Shown here: in pieces, positions 45,961 to 54,272 of the stretch
Layout of the letters: the number at the start of each line of letters is the position of its first letter
Numbering within the stretch: the first letter of the stretch is position 1
From: Rhizobium ruizarguesonis
Lineage (GTDB): Bacteria > Pseudomonadota > Alphaproteobacteria > Rhizobiales > Rhizobiaceae
DNA length: 64,000 bases
NCBI RefSeq assembly: GCF_012349115.1
Contig: NZ_PQIG01000067.1
Coordinates: forward strand, 62,001-126,000
Direction: 5' to 3'
The notes under the pieces: model-generated
Database searches by the model: none
The model's input: the letters and a program-made list of their open reading frames with translations, nothing else
What the model was told of the DNA's origin: nothing
Translations under genes and position numbers: made by a program

Positions 45961-47838
45961 TCATCTTTGCGTCACGCGCCGCGAAGCGACCAAGTGGATT
46001 GGCCGGTTGCCTTCGAAGGCCCGTCCGCTGCGCTGCCCGTCCGCCGCGCTTTTGTCGCCGTCCAATTGAAACTGGTTGACCAGATCCCGTAGGCGGCCTG
46101 CCTCGGAGGACAATGAGGCAACGGCAGCCGTCGACTGCTCGACCATCGCCGCATTTTGCTGGGTCGCCTGGTCCATCTGATTGACCGCCGTGTTGATCTC
46201 AGCAAGTCCCGTCGACTGCTCGCGCGCCGATGTGGCAATCGCATCCATGAGTTGGTTGATCTGTACGACGTACTCACCGATCGACTTCAGCGACGTTCCG
46301 GTTTCGAGAACCAGTTTCACGCCATTTTGCACGTCAGTTGACGACTTTTGAATAAAGCCCTTGATCTCCTTGGCCGCTTGAGCGGCGCGCTGGGCAAGCT
46401 CGCGGACTTCCTGGGCGACAACGGCAAAACCCTTGCCCGCCTCACCCGCACGGGCAGCCTCAACGCCGGCGTTCAACGCCAAGAGGTTCGTCTGAAAGGC
46501 GATTTCATCAATTGCACCAATGATATTTGAAATCTGCTGTGAACTGTCCTCGATGCGTCGCATCGCCCCTTCGGCCTCCGAGACGACAGTTGCCGACCGC
46601 TGAGCGCTGATATCGGCTTCTTTGGCGACATTGCGCGCTTCGTCGGTGCGTTTGGTCGCCATCGTTACATTGGACGTGATCTCGTCCAGGGCTGCTGCCG
46701 TCTCCTCGAGAGAAGCTGCTTGTTGTTCGGTACGCTTGGAAAGATCCTGCGCGGCAGATGCAATCTCACCGGTACCATTATCGATGCTATGCACCGTCTC
46801 GAGCACTGCGCCGATCGTAGCGCCCAATTGCCGGAGCGAGGCGTTGAAGTCTTCGCGCAAGGCTTCATATTCAGCCGCAAATTGTTCTGAAAGCTGGAAG
46901 GATATGTCGCCTGCTGCAAGCCGCCGGAGACCTTCGCCCAATGTCGTGGTCGCGAAGCGCAATTGTTCCGCCTCGCGTTCGGTGCGCTGCTGGGCTGCGG
47001 CGCGCGCTGCCTCGCTCTCGCTGCGGGATTCAGCCGCTTCCTTCTCGAGCCTGACGACGTTGAGGGCATTCTGACGAAAGATTTCAACCGCACCGGCCAT
47101 TTCGCCGACTTCATCGGCGCGACCGGCATAGGGAATATCACTGTCAAGATCGCCATCCGACAGGCGCCTCATGGCGGAAGCGATGCTTCGGATTGGGTTG
47201 GCGATGCCCGATATCGCAAAGAAGATGCCGGCTATGGCAAGAAGCACGGCCAGCGCTGCGATCGCGGCCGTCAGCAGGAAAGCGGATTGTGCGGTATCAC
47301 CGCTCGCGGTCACAAAGCCTTCGGCCTGGTTGAGAATGAAAGCGACCAGATCCGCCACCGCCTTGTTCACCAGCTCGGCTTGCGGCTCCATATTTTCCTT
47401 GAAGAGGCGGATTGCTTCAGGCGTCTTCCCGTCATTTTCAAACGCGGTCATTTGCTCTGCCAGCGCGCGATATTTGGCGAGTTCCGGCTTGATCTGGTTG
47501 ATCAGTTCGCGCCCCCGCTCCGTGCGGACGCCTTTTTCGTATTCGCCGACAACCGTGTCCAGCGCAACGCCAGCAGCGTCGATCTCTTGCTGTCCGGCCT
47601 TCTTTTGCTCCGCTGTGTCCACGAGAAGGTATTGCCCATAGACGAGTTTCAGACCGAGGAAGTCGTCCTTGATCTCGCGAGCCGTCACAAGCCGCTGCAT
47701 CCAGAAGGTCCCGATCTGCTCGGTATTGGCACGAAGTGTCGAAATCGTGCTCAGCGAAACATAGGACAGGCCAACCATGAACAGACTGATGATCGACAGC
47801 TTTAAGATCAGGGCTTGCTTGATACTCGGGCGTTTCAT
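45961..47838 (-). CDS. methyl-accepting chemotaxis protein
   Basis: A 625-residue transmembrane receptor. TM1 is at about 11-30, a four-helix-bundle ligand domain at about 35-185, and TM2 at about 188-212 (LLTAAIAALAVLLAIAGIFFA). HAMP follows from about 213 (SAMRRLSDGDLDSD), with a second HAMP-like segment near 305-350. The signalling tip is IDEIAFQTNLLALNAGVEAARAGEAGKGFAVVAQEVR. No CheR-tethering pentapeptide is seen at the C-terminus. The ligand is unknown. Confidence 0.94.
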   Translation of the reverse strand: MKRPSIKQALILKLSIISLFMVGLSYVSLSTISTLRANTEQIGTFWMQRLVTAREIKDDFLGLKLVYGQYLLVDTAEQKKAGQQEIDAAGVALDTVVGEYEKGVRTERGRELINQIKPELAKYRALAEQMTAFENDGKTPEAIRLFKENMEPQAELVNKAVADLVAFILNQAEGFVTASGDTAQSAFLLTAAIAALAVLLAIAGIFFAISGIANPIRSIASAMRRLSDGDLDSDIPYAGRADEVGEMAGAVEIFRQNALNVVRLEKEAAESRSESEAARAAAQQRTEREAEQLRFATTTLGEGLRRLAAGDISFQLSEQFAAEYEALREDFNASLRQLGATIGAVLETVHSIDNGTGEIASAAQDLSKRTEQQAASLEETAAALDEITSNVTMATKRTDEARNVAKEADISAQRSATVVSEAEGAMRRIEDSSQQISNIIGAIDEIAFQTNLLALNAGVEAARAGEAGKGFAVVAQEVRELAQRAAQAAKEIKGFIQKSSTDVQNGVKLVLETGTSLKSIGEYVVQINQLMDAIATSAREQSTGLAEINTAVNQMDQATQQNAAMVEQSTAAVASLSSEAGRLRDLVNQFQLDGDKSAADGQRSGRAFEGNRPIHLVASRRVTQR

Positions 47839-48109
47839 GCGGGTCTCCTCGAAGCTACTGGGACGACCGGTGTGCCGGCTGATGCAAGATCTCGCACCAG
47901 ATTCAATAATTTAGTATTAACTAAACAATGGTCCCGCTCTATTTTCCGAGATCTTCTGAGTGGGTCCATACTTCCGCGATCAATTAAACGCCATGCGACT
48001 TAGAGTTCCTGGAAATCAAAGGAAATAGCATCCATGGCGAGCGCAAATATCAGCGCCATCGGGTCTCGATAACAAGAAATGGATCGGTCGACATTGACCC
48101 GGCTTTGGA

Positions 48110-48190
48110 CATTGAGATCGGCACGATCTGGTCATCTTCGCCATGGAGAACCAGTCCTGCCGTCTGCGAGATCGGCAAGCATCTGCAGGC
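48110..48190 (-). pseudogene. fragment of an alpha/beta hydrolase
   Basis: The minus strand reads GLVLHGEDDQIVPISMSKAG in one frame, matching the acid-loop region of haloperoxidase-like hydrolases (compare LVVHGSDDQIVPLEIS in the intact gene at 52548). Nothing before or after it continues the fold. It is a short relic within the 386-bp gap 47839-48224, which otherwise holds only the MCP promoter region. Confidence 0.5.
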
Positions 48191-48224
48191 TTGCCAATCG
48201 GTCCACGGAACACATACTGGGTCC

Positions 48225-49022
48225 ATGCAGCAATCTGAAAACCAACCTGCCGGCATTGAAATCGCGCTCTGGCAGTATTCCAAGGACGAAGGCGACGGGA
48301 ACCGCTGGATGCAGTCGCTTTCACCGGATGAACGGGGGCGCGCCGCGACCTATCGGTTTGAACGAGACCGGGCCTCTTTCATTGCCGGCCGGTATATCGG
48401 CAACTGTTGAGCGTGCAAACCGGGATATCGCCGAGCAAGCTCCCATTGTCTCCAGACAAGCACGGCAAGCTAAGACTTGAGGGAGATGACAGGCTGCAGT
48501 TCAGCCTCGCCAATGCCGACGGGCTTGTGGCGGTCGCTGTCGCTTCAGCATGTGATCACCTGGGAATAGACTGCGAACGCGCCGACGTCGAGATCGAGGA
48601 GGCGGCGTTGGATAACTATTGCAGTGCAGACGAACGGCGCTGGCTGATGGAATTGCCTGCGCGCGAACGCGCGCGTGCGGCTAAGGCACTCGGCGTCGGG
48701 CTGCGCGAGGATCCCCCGCAACGTCACCTTTTCCTGGAAGGATGGCATCCCTGTCATGGTCGGCGGCGACCGCGATCGGCGATGGCATCACCATCTGGTC
48801 GAAAGCGGCAGCCAGCACGTCGTCGCGCTGGCTGCTTGCTCTCAATCCGAGTTTCCCGGCATTTCTATCAGCCTATTTCAGGACGACAGCAGGCCGTCCG
48901 ATACCGCGCACCCGCCACCGCTAGGGATGGCAGGTTGTCTTGCTCGACTACGACTGGTCTCGACAGAGTGTTTCATGACAGGGGCGACCGTCTCGGCAAG
49001 CAGCAGCCGGTATCTGATTTAA
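48225..49022 (+). pseudogene. frameshifted 4'-phosphopantetheinyl transferase (Sfp type)
   Basis: Three segments in two frames rebuild a PPTase. The first (from ATG 48225) has LSPDERGRAATYRFERDRASFIAGRY, then shifts and meets TGA at 48408-48410. The second frame continues QTGISPSKLPLSPDKHGKLRL and HLGIDCERAD. The third returns to the first frame with IPRNVTFSWKDG and WHHHLVES, ending at 49022. The WTxKEA catalytic block expected before AKALGVGL is missing. PPTases activate siderophore synthetases; this one should be inactive. Confidence 0.75.
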
Positions 49023-49807
49023 TGGCGCCCGTCCGGTAGCGGACAGGCTTCGCCGCAGCCGCCCACGCCCGGCAGATTGTAGCGCAGGCAGCAAACCTTC
49101 CGACGGGCGAACTCAAGGCCGCACTGCTGGCGCGCAATGCGGATCATGCCGAACATCGGATTGCGCCGGCCGCACGGCCATGCGGGCTCTTCAAGCAGCG
49201 CCAGGCCGCCTTCGACGAGGCTGGGCTCGTGACGATGGGCGACTTCCTTGAGGATCCAGGAGAGATATGCCGCAACATTGTTCCAGAGAAGCTTCGGAGC
49301 AACCCCTGCATTGGCGGCGATCGCCGCGATGATAGGCTCGGCGTGGCCGCGCATCAGCCGATGAAGCTTAGCAGTTGGATCGGTGGCAACGTCGGGCCTT
49401 CCGGACATCACGAATGCTTCCGGCTCACCCGTATGCTCGTTGCAGACGAGCGAAAGCCCGTCGATCTCCAGCGGCAGCCCGATGCGGTGCACGAACATGT
49501 GGACGCTGGGCGCGATCGTCAGCATGCTGAAATAATAGAGCGTCCACATGGAGACGATCGCGCGGCGGTCGCTGCCCTTAAATTTTTGCGCATATCGGCC
49601 AGTGATCTCGTCGAAGATCGCCCGGTCGCAAAGATGCCTGCAGGGAATGACAATGCCAGTCTGCGGCGGGGAACTGAGCAGCTTGCCGCGGCAATAGGAG
49701 AATGGGCCGTCGCCCACCAGGCCGTCGAGGTCGACGGCCTGGTGGGCGACGGGATGATCAGCGATCAACGTCGCGGGCTGGAGCGCTCCGCTCGTCTCCG
49801 CCGCCAT
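49019..49807 (-). CDS. fhuF: siderophore-iron reductase FhuF
   Basis: 262 residues. FhuF reduces ferric siderophores in the cytosol to release iron, using a [2Fe-2S] cluster bound by an unusual C-terminal motif, here CCLRYNLPGVGGCGEAC near residues 241-257, giving the C-C-x10-C-x2-C pattern. The body matches the family (RAIVSMWTLYYFSMLTIAPSVHMF). The frame is intact. Residues 18-34 are encoded by a 46-bp near-perfect palindrome. It starts 3 bases after the relic stop of a TonB-dependent receptor, so it was once the second gene of that operon. Confidence 0.85.
   Translation of the reverse strand: MAAETSGALQPATLIADHPVAHQAVDLDGLVGDGPFSYCRGKLLSSPPQTGIVIPCRHLCDRAIFDEITGRYAQKFKGSDRRAIVSMWTLYYFSMLTIAPSVHMFVHRIGLPLEIDGLSLVCNEHTGEPEAFVMSGRPDVATDPTAKLHRLMRGHAEPIIAAIAANAGVAPKLLWNNVAAYLSWILKEVAHRHEPSLVEGGLALLEEPAWPCGRRNPMFGMIRIARQQCGLEFARRKVCCLRYNLPGVGGCGEACPLPDGRH
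49707..49752. repeat. 46-bp perfect palindrome inside fhuF
   Basis: Arms 49707-49728 and 49731-49752 are exact reverse complements over 22 bp with only GG between them. The arms begin CCGTCGCCCACCAGG and end CCTGGTGGGCGACGG. Because of this symmetry both strands encode nearly the same peptide (VAHQAVDLDGLVGDG on the minus strand and VAHQAVEVDGLVGDG on the plus). No codon is broken. Confidence 0.9.
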
Positions 49808-49810
49808 GCC

Positions 49811-49858
49811 TTACCACCGATACTTCAGGGTCGCCGTCATGTTGCGGCCCTTCGTTAA
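49811..49858 (-). pseudogene. C-terminal relic of a TonB-dependent siderophore receptor
   Basis: The minus strand reads LTKGRNMTATLKYRW then TAA (stop at 49811-49813). A closing strand with GRN and LKYRW at the very C-terminus is the hallmark of outer-membrane TonB-dependent receptors. Only about 15 codons remain; sequence beyond 49858 is A/T-rich and non-coding. It lies directly upstream of fhuF. Confidence 0.7.
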
Positions 49859-50252
49859 AAATAGGCTATCTCTATAAATTCGCGATACATTATTAGAAAC
49901 ATTCAAAAAAACGCGTGCCATTGCTTGGTCCCTACGCCACGGGCGCGGGCGGAACCTATGCAGCGAAATTAGCCTTGTCAACTTAAAATGACTATTTTAG
50001 TCATCTTTTAATCGACAAAAATCCACGCCTTCGACACTCCCGAACAGGTTGCACGTAGATTGGGGCGTAACGTCCCGTGCGGTTAAATTGCCAACGGAGG
50101 CGTTCTGTCGTGCGAGCGCCCAACTGCGGACCGCGACGACTGTCAACCTGCCGGTCTTGATGGGGATCGGGCTGACGATCCCGCGTTGTTGCAGATGCAG
50201 TCTGTAGTTGATTTACGGGATCGCTCGGCAATCATCTGACGCTTTGGCGCTG
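49859..50252. other. gene-free interval with receptor-loss junction
   Basis: 394 bp. The stretch 49,858-50,030 is A/T-rich and contains the IRO-box motif. The remainder up to the toxin gene's 3' end has open frames but no recognisable domains. The receptor gene that should occupy about 2 kb here is absent, so a deletion junction probably falls between 49,858 and 49,988. Confidence 0.5.
49988..50004 (-). promoter_or_regulatory. IRO-box (RirA-type iron operator) motif
   Basis: ATGACTATTTTAGTCAT, a 7-bp inverted repeat around TTT, fits TGA-N9-TCA, the iron-responsive operator of rhizobia bound by RirA. It lies about 180 bases upstream of fhuF and 130 bases upstream of the receptor relic, where a receptor promoter would be expected after a large internal deletion. 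Confidence 0.65.
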
Positions 50253-50678
50253 CTACGTTGGTGCGTACCAAGGGTTGATAACCTTAAGCCCTGCGGCTTC
50301 GAAGGGACTAGAGTCGCGGGTAGCGACAATAAATCCGTTCGCCGCGGCAGTTGCGGCAATATAGGCATCTGCTTTACCGATTGCCCGACCTGCTGCGCGT
50401 GCTCGCGCCATTAATTCCGAATAGCTCTGTGATGCAGCCATGTCGAAGGATAGAACGCGTCCTGAAAATAGAGGCAGAACTTCCTGTTCTAGTCGATCGT
50501 CGAGGACGGTCTTTCGCCTTCCGCTAGGCATCGCGGCAATGCCGAACCGTAACTCAGCCACTGTAATCGCTGAAACGAACAGCGTTTCCACTGCTTGGGC
50601 ATCGATCCACGCCAGCACCTGATTATCGGGTGTGGGTTTCCATGGCTCCGAGATGACGTTGGTATCGATCAGGATCAT
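50253..50678 (-). CDS. PIN-domain toxin (VapC/FitB-like)
   Basis: 141 residues. The four acidic residues of the PIN RNase site are present: D5 (LIDTNVISE), E42 (VAELRFGI), D104 (GKADAYIAA) and D122 (ATRDSSPF). The end GLKVINPW is typical of the FitB branch. Its start overlaps the antitoxin stop by 4 bases, the standard toxin-antitoxin layout. The toxin is expected to cleave specific RNAs. Confidence 0.92.
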   Translation of the reverse strand: MILIDTNVISEPWKPTPDNQVLAWIDAQAVETLFVSAITVAELRFGIAAMPSGRRKTVLDDRLEQEVLPLFSGRVLSFDMAASQSYSELMARARAAGRAIGKADAYIAATAAANGFIVATRDSSPFEAAGLKVINPWYAPT

Positions 50679-50929
50679 TCGAAACTCATAGGTTCCGCAG
50701 GCGTTTTGTCTCGGACGAGCTGCAGATTATCCACGTCGTCGTTCGAAAGCCCTGCCTCGCGTCCGATTGATGCTAGCAACGAGCCCAACATCACGCGTTC
50801 AGCTGGCCGTACCGCTGTTTCTAGGATGTCACGGATTTCTGCTTCGGTACTGCGGCCGTGATGAGCTGCCCTCACTCTCAAAGCACGATGTGTCTCGTCA
50901 GACAAATTGCGTATTGTAACTGCTGCCAT
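50675..50929 (-). CDS. FitA/VapB-like antitoxin (ribbon-helix-helix)
   Basis: 84 residues. The ribbon-helix-helix domain (AAVTIRNLSDETHRALRVRAAHHGRSTEAEIRDILETAV) occupies the N-terminal half and should bind the operon's own promoter; the C-terminal tail wraps the toxin. ATG 50929 is chosen because GGAG lies 8 bases before it; the frame stays open to 50959. Confidence 0.92.
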   Translation of the reverse strand: MAAVTIRNLSDETHRALRVRAAHHGRSTEAEIRDILETAVRPAERVMLGSLLASIGREAGLSNDDVDNLQLVRDKTPAEPMSFE

Positions 50930-51084
50930 TGATTGCACTCCCTTAACGCTGATGGTCATGCTATCAATATATGGAAATTGATATCACCTAGCAACTCTTC
51001 GAATTGGTTTGGAATGACGCTTTTTGAACTGCAACAAATTGCAACCGTCTTCCAACTGCCACTCCCATTAGAGCCGCCGGCCAA

Positions 51085-51660
51085 TTACGGGATCAGACCC
51101 GTGGTCCGATATGCCCGGATCGTCCGGTCGTAGATGCCGATATCCTGGCAGCCGCGCGCGACCAATTGCCCCCCCTCGATGGCTGCGAAGATCGCCATGG
51201 CGTGCTCCCGCAGATCTTGCTCGCTTGCCGAAGGCTTTGCCCTTGAGAGCACCTTAGTCAGCCAGCCGACATTCATCGCGGCGAATTTGTCCACCTCGGT
51301 TCTGACCTCGGCAGGAAGGTCGTCGAGTTCCGCGCTCATAATGCCGCACAGGCACATGCGATTATCGCTGGCCAGGGCAGCGCGAAAGATCGCCGCGTAT
51401 CTGTCCATACACCAACTCGCATCGTTGGAAGTGGCCAGCAGCTCCGCCAGGTAGGCTGCGCCCTCCTCCGTATAGCGACGCGCCAGCGCGGCGCCGAGAT
51501 CGCCCTTGGTCGGAAAATGATAGTGCACGCTGGCGCTTTTGATCCCGACCTCTTTCGCGAGTTCACGAAAGCTCAGCGCATTGTAGCCATGCGACTGCAC
51601 CGTCGCTTTTGCGGCGGTCATGACCGCCTCGCGCATATCCGTTTTGGTTTTTGCCATCAT
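51085..51660 (-). CDS. TetR-family regulator
   Basis: 191 residues. Helix-turn-helix region LSFRELAKEVGIKSASVHYHFPTKGDLGAAL at about 28-58; C-terminal domain of the TetR_C type. Divergent from a glutathione S-transferase gene with two matching palindromes between them. Two consecutive ATG codons (51660 and 51657) could both serve as start. Its own ribosome site overlaps the nearer operator, so repression of itself is likely. Confidence 0.92.
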   Translation of the reverse strand: MMAKTKTDMREAVMTAAKATVQSHGYNALSFRELAKEVGIKSASVHYHFPTKGDLGAALARRYTEEGAAYLAELLATSNDASWCMDRYAAIFRAALASDNRMCLCGIMSAELDDLPAEVRTEVDKFAAMNVGWLTKVLSRAKPSASEQDLREHAMAIFAAIEGGQLVARGCQDIGIYDRTIRAYRTTGLIP

Positions 51661-51670
51661 CGGTCCACAC

Positions 51671-51745
51671 CTATCACTCGATAGATAGTTGTTGACGACC
51701 GAAAAGGGAAGAGATATCTGTGGATCGTAATCTATCTATCGATAG
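51671..51745. promoter_or_regulatory. two CTATC-N4-GATAG operators between tetR and GST
   Basis: CTATCACTCGATAG (51671-51684) and CTATCTATCGATAG (51732-51745) share perfect 5-bp inverted arms and are 61 bp apart centre to centre. One lies 10 bases from the TetR start, the other 19 bases before the GST start. The likely binding sites of the adjacent TetR protein. Confidence 0.75.
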
Positions 51746-51764
51746 ACAGACAAAGGAGTCTCTC

Positions 51765-52451
51765 ATGAAAATCTTCGATCGCCCTGGCTTTCCAAATCCG
51801 GCCCGTATCCGCATCGTGCTCGCCGAGAAGGGGTTCGAACCGCAGGTCGAGTTCGTCTCCGTCGACCTCATCGGCGCCGAACATAAGCAGCCGGCCTTCC
51901 TCGAAAAGAACCCGTCTGGCGTCCTGCCGGTTCTCCAGCTCGACGATGGCACCTACATCAGTGAGTCCACCGCCATCACCGAATATCTCGACAATCTCAA
52001 CGGCGATCCACGGCTCACCGGCAAGACGCCGAAGGAAAAGGCCGTCATCCACATGATGCAGAAGCGGGCCGAGACCGAGCTACTCGATGCGGTCGGCAAC
52101 TACTTCCATCATGCGACGCCCGGCCTCGGCGCCGAGCTGCAAGTATTCAAGAGCCCGGAATGGGCCGGCCGTCAGGACTGGGGCAACCGCCAGCGCGATA
52201 AGGCGCTAGCCGGAATGAGGTATTTCGACACGGTGCTGCAGGACCGTTCGTTCGTCGCCGGCGATACATTCTCGATGGCCGACATCACGGTGTTTGCCGG
52301 GCTGATGTTCGCGGACGCCGCCGGCATTGCCATCCCTGAAGATCATTCCGCGCTGAAGTCCTGGCGCGCAAAAGTCTCCGAACTGCCGAGCGTCAAGAAT
52401 CGCAGCGGCCAGATGTTCGTCGCGGAGGATCTGCGGAGGCTCGGCTTCTAA
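51765..52451 (+). CDS. glutathione S-transferase
   Basis: 228 residues. Thioredoxin-like N-terminal domain (KIFDRPGFPNPARIRIVLAEKG, then NPSGVLPVLQLDDGTYISESTAITEYL with the glutathione-binding ES pair) and an all-helical C-terminal domain (SMADITVFAGLMFA). ATG 51765 is preceded by AAGGAG. Regulated by the divergent TetR, so probably induced by an electrophile or xenobiotic. Confidence 0.92.
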   Translation: MKIFDRPGFPNPARIRIVLAEKGFEPQVEFVSVDLIGAEHKQPAFLEKNPSGVLPVLQLDDGTYISESTAITEYLDNLNGDPRLTGKTPKEKAVIHMMQKRAETELLDAVGNYFHHATPGLGAELQVFKSPEWAGRQDWGNRQRDKALAGMRYFDTVLQDRSFVAGDTFSMADITVFAGLMFADAAGIAIPEDHSALKSWRAKVSELPSVKNRSGQMFVAEDLRRLGF

Positions 52452-52547
52452 TCCCCCGCACGAAAAGCGATGCGAACACCGCACCGACGCCCAACCACAG
52501 TCGCCAATCGCGCCGCCCATGCGGCATAATTCTCACGGAGTTTCCTC

Positions 52548-53519
52548 ATGTCTACGGTTTCAACACCCGACAGCGCTTCCCGGCGCAACCTGCTGAAAGG
52601 GGTCGCCGTCGCCGGCGTCGGACTGGCGGCGGCCGGTGCCAGCGCGAACTCGGCGGCAGCAAAAACGCCCGCGTCAATCCATACCGGGAAGCCCACAGGC
52701 GACCGCCTGGTCACGAAAGACGGCACCAGCCTCTACTTCAAGGACTGGGGCACCGGTCCGGTCGTGGTGTTCAGCCATGGCTATCCACTCTCGTCCGACG
52801 CCTGGGAAGACCAGATGTTCTTCCTGTTGCAGAACGGCTATCGCGTCATCGCCCATGACCGTCGGGGCTTTGGCCGGTCGAGCCAGCCGTCCGGCGGTTA
52901 CGACTACGACACCTTCGCCGACGATCTGGCGCAACTGGTCGAGGCGCTCGATCTGCGCGAGGCAACCTTCGTCGGCCATTCGATGGGCGGTGGCGAGGTC
53001 GCACGCTATGTCGCGCGTCACGGCCAAAGCCGGGTCGCCAAGGTCGCCTTCGTCTCCTCGGTGACACCCTTCCTGCTGAAGACTGCGACCAATCCGAACG
53101 GTGCTCCCAAAGAGCTGTTCGATACGTTCCGCGCCGCCGTGCAGGCAAACCGGTCACAGTGGAATCTCGACGTCACCATGCCGTACTACAGCTTCAATCG
53201 TCCGGGGGCGCATGTCTCGGAAGGCCTACGGGAGAGCTACTGGCGGCAGGGACAGGTAACCGGCTTGCTAGCCGCCTACCATGCGCTCGGGGCGTTTTCG
53301 GAAACCGATTTCCGCGATGACCTCAGGAAGATCACCGTTCCCGCGCTGGTGGTCCACGGCAGCGACGACCAGATCGTGCCGCTGGAAATCTCCGCGAAGT
53401 TGACCGCGGGGCTCGTTCCACATGCCAAGTTCATTGTCTACGAAGGCGGCTCGCATGGTCTGCTGCACGTCGACAAGGACCGCTTGAACGCCGACCTGCT
53501 GGCGTTCCTTCGCGGCTGA
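52548..53519 (+). CDS. Tat-exported alpha/beta hydrolase (non-haem haloperoxidase type)
   Basis: 323 residues. Tat signal at the N-terminus (SRRNLLKGVAVAGVGLAAAG, cleavage near residue 38), then a mature hydrolase. The oxyanion region is FSHGYPLSSDAW, the nucleophile elbow GHSMGGGE, the acid loop VVHGSDDQIVP and the catalytic histidine GGSHGLLH. Sequence is of the chloroperoxidase/perhydrolase branch. Follows the GST gene by 96 bases on the same strand and may be co-regulated. Confidence 0.92.
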   Translation: MSTVSTPDSASRRNLLKGVAVAGVGLAAAGASANSAAAKTPASIHTGKPTGDRLVTKDGTSLYFKDWGTGPVVVFSHGYPLSSDAWEDQMFFLLQNGYRVIAHDRRGFGRSSQPSGGYDYDTFADDLAQLVEALDLREATFVGHSMGGGEVARYVARHGQSRVAKVAFVSSVTPFLLKTATNPNGAPKELFDTFRAAVQANRSQWNLDVTMPYYSFNRPGAHVSEGLRESYWRQGQVTGLLAAYHALGAFSETDFRDDLRKITVPALVVHGSDDQIVPLEISAKLTAGLVPHAKFIVYEGGSHGLLHVDKDRLNADLLAFLRG

Positions 53520-53525
53520 TGGCGT

Positions 53526-53568
53526 GCAAAGGCCGGGGGCCGGCCGTAGCCCGGCCGCCGGCCTTTGC
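53526..53568 (+). terminator. hairpin after haloperoxidase gene
   Basis: GCAAAGGCCGG (53526-53536) pairs perfectly with CCGGCCTTTGC (53558-53568); the interior (GGGCCGGCCGTAGCCCGGCCG) can pair further. It lies 6 bases past the stop codon and closes the GST-hydrolase stretch. The 3' flank has no long T tract. Confidence 0.65.
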
Positions 53569-53593
53569 GTACGATCGAATGCGGGTCTGGCGA

Positions 53594-53800
53594 TCAGGAC
53601 GCCGCGATCTCGTTCATCGACGCGTCGTAAAAGAGATCGTCACCAAACTCCTCCCCGACGATGCCGCCCAGTTCTGCCGACAGTGACACCGCGGCGTCCA
53701 AAGGCGAAAATGTCATCGTCACCCGCTGCACGAGCCCGGTCTCGTCGCGCTCGATGACCCCCACCGCTTCCAGATCGAGGCCGGTGCGAGACTTGACACT
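53594..53800 (-). pseudogene. C-terminal relic of a SnoaL/NTF2-like protein
   Basis: The minus strand encodes GLDLEAVGVIERDETGLVQRV followed by VTMTFSPLDAAVSLSAELGG, matching the last strand-and-helix part of SnoaL/NTF2-like domains. The reading frame continues rightward only through sequence that is antisense to the MarR gene and has no family resemblance. About 60 codons survive. The MarR operator at 53800 marks the break. Confidence 0.55.
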
Positions 53801-53820
53801 GTGCAATTGCACATTTAGAT
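53793..53820 (+). promoter_or_regulatory. MarR promoter with palindromic operator inside
   Basis: TTGACA (53793-53798) and TTAGAT (53815-53820) are separated by 16 bases and fit -35/-10 boxes. The perfect palindrome TGTGCAATTGCACA (53800-53813) fills the spacer, so a bound MarR dimer would block polymerase. The predicted start site is close to ATG 53828, suggesting a leaderless or near-leaderless mRNA. Confidence 0.7.
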
Positions 53821-53827
53821 GTACCCC

Positions 53828-54250
53828 ATGCCGACACCCACTGGTCCCCATCTCTGTTACGCCCTCGCCGCCCGCCAGAACGCGCGGCATCTGAGCCGTC
53901 TTTACGACAATCATCTGGCGCCTGCCGGACTGTCGGTCTCGCAGTTCTCGATTCTGTCACTGCTGGAAGCCTACCAGAGCCTCAAGATCACCAGTCTGGC
54001 CGAAATGCTGAGCATGGAGCGCACGACTCTGGTCCGCGCGCTGAAGCCGCTGCAGGCAGCCGGATGGGTTGTCGCCGGCAGAACCAGCGGCCGCGCCTTC
54101 GATGTCACCCTCTCCCCTTCCGGCGTCGCGAAGGTATCGGAGGCAGTCCCCCTTTGGGAAAACGCCCAGGCCGCGTTTGAGCGGGAGGTTGGACAGGACC
54201 GCGCCGTGCGCATGCGCGATGAAATTCTGGAGCTGAACCTCGGCGGGTAG
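53828..54250 (+). CDS. MarR-family regulator
   Basis: 140 residues. Winged helix-turn-helix with SQFSILSLLEAYQSLKITSLAEMLSMERTTLVRALKPL at about 38-75 and the wing GRTSGRAFDVTLSPSG. Both its own promoter and that of the following NmrA gene carry a TGTG-YAATTR-CACA palindrome, so it probably represses both. ATG 53828 is chosen; an in-frame ATG at 53819 overlaps the -10 box. Confidence 0.92.
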   Translation: MPTPTGPHLCYALAARQNARHLSRLYDNHLAPAGLSVSQFSILSLLEAYQSLKITSLAEMLSMERTTLVRALKPLQAAGWVVAGRTSGRAFDVTLSPSGVAKVSEAVPLWENAQAAFEREVGQDRAVRMRDEILELNLGG

Positions 54251-54272
54251 CTCCCCTTTTTTTACCGAAAAG

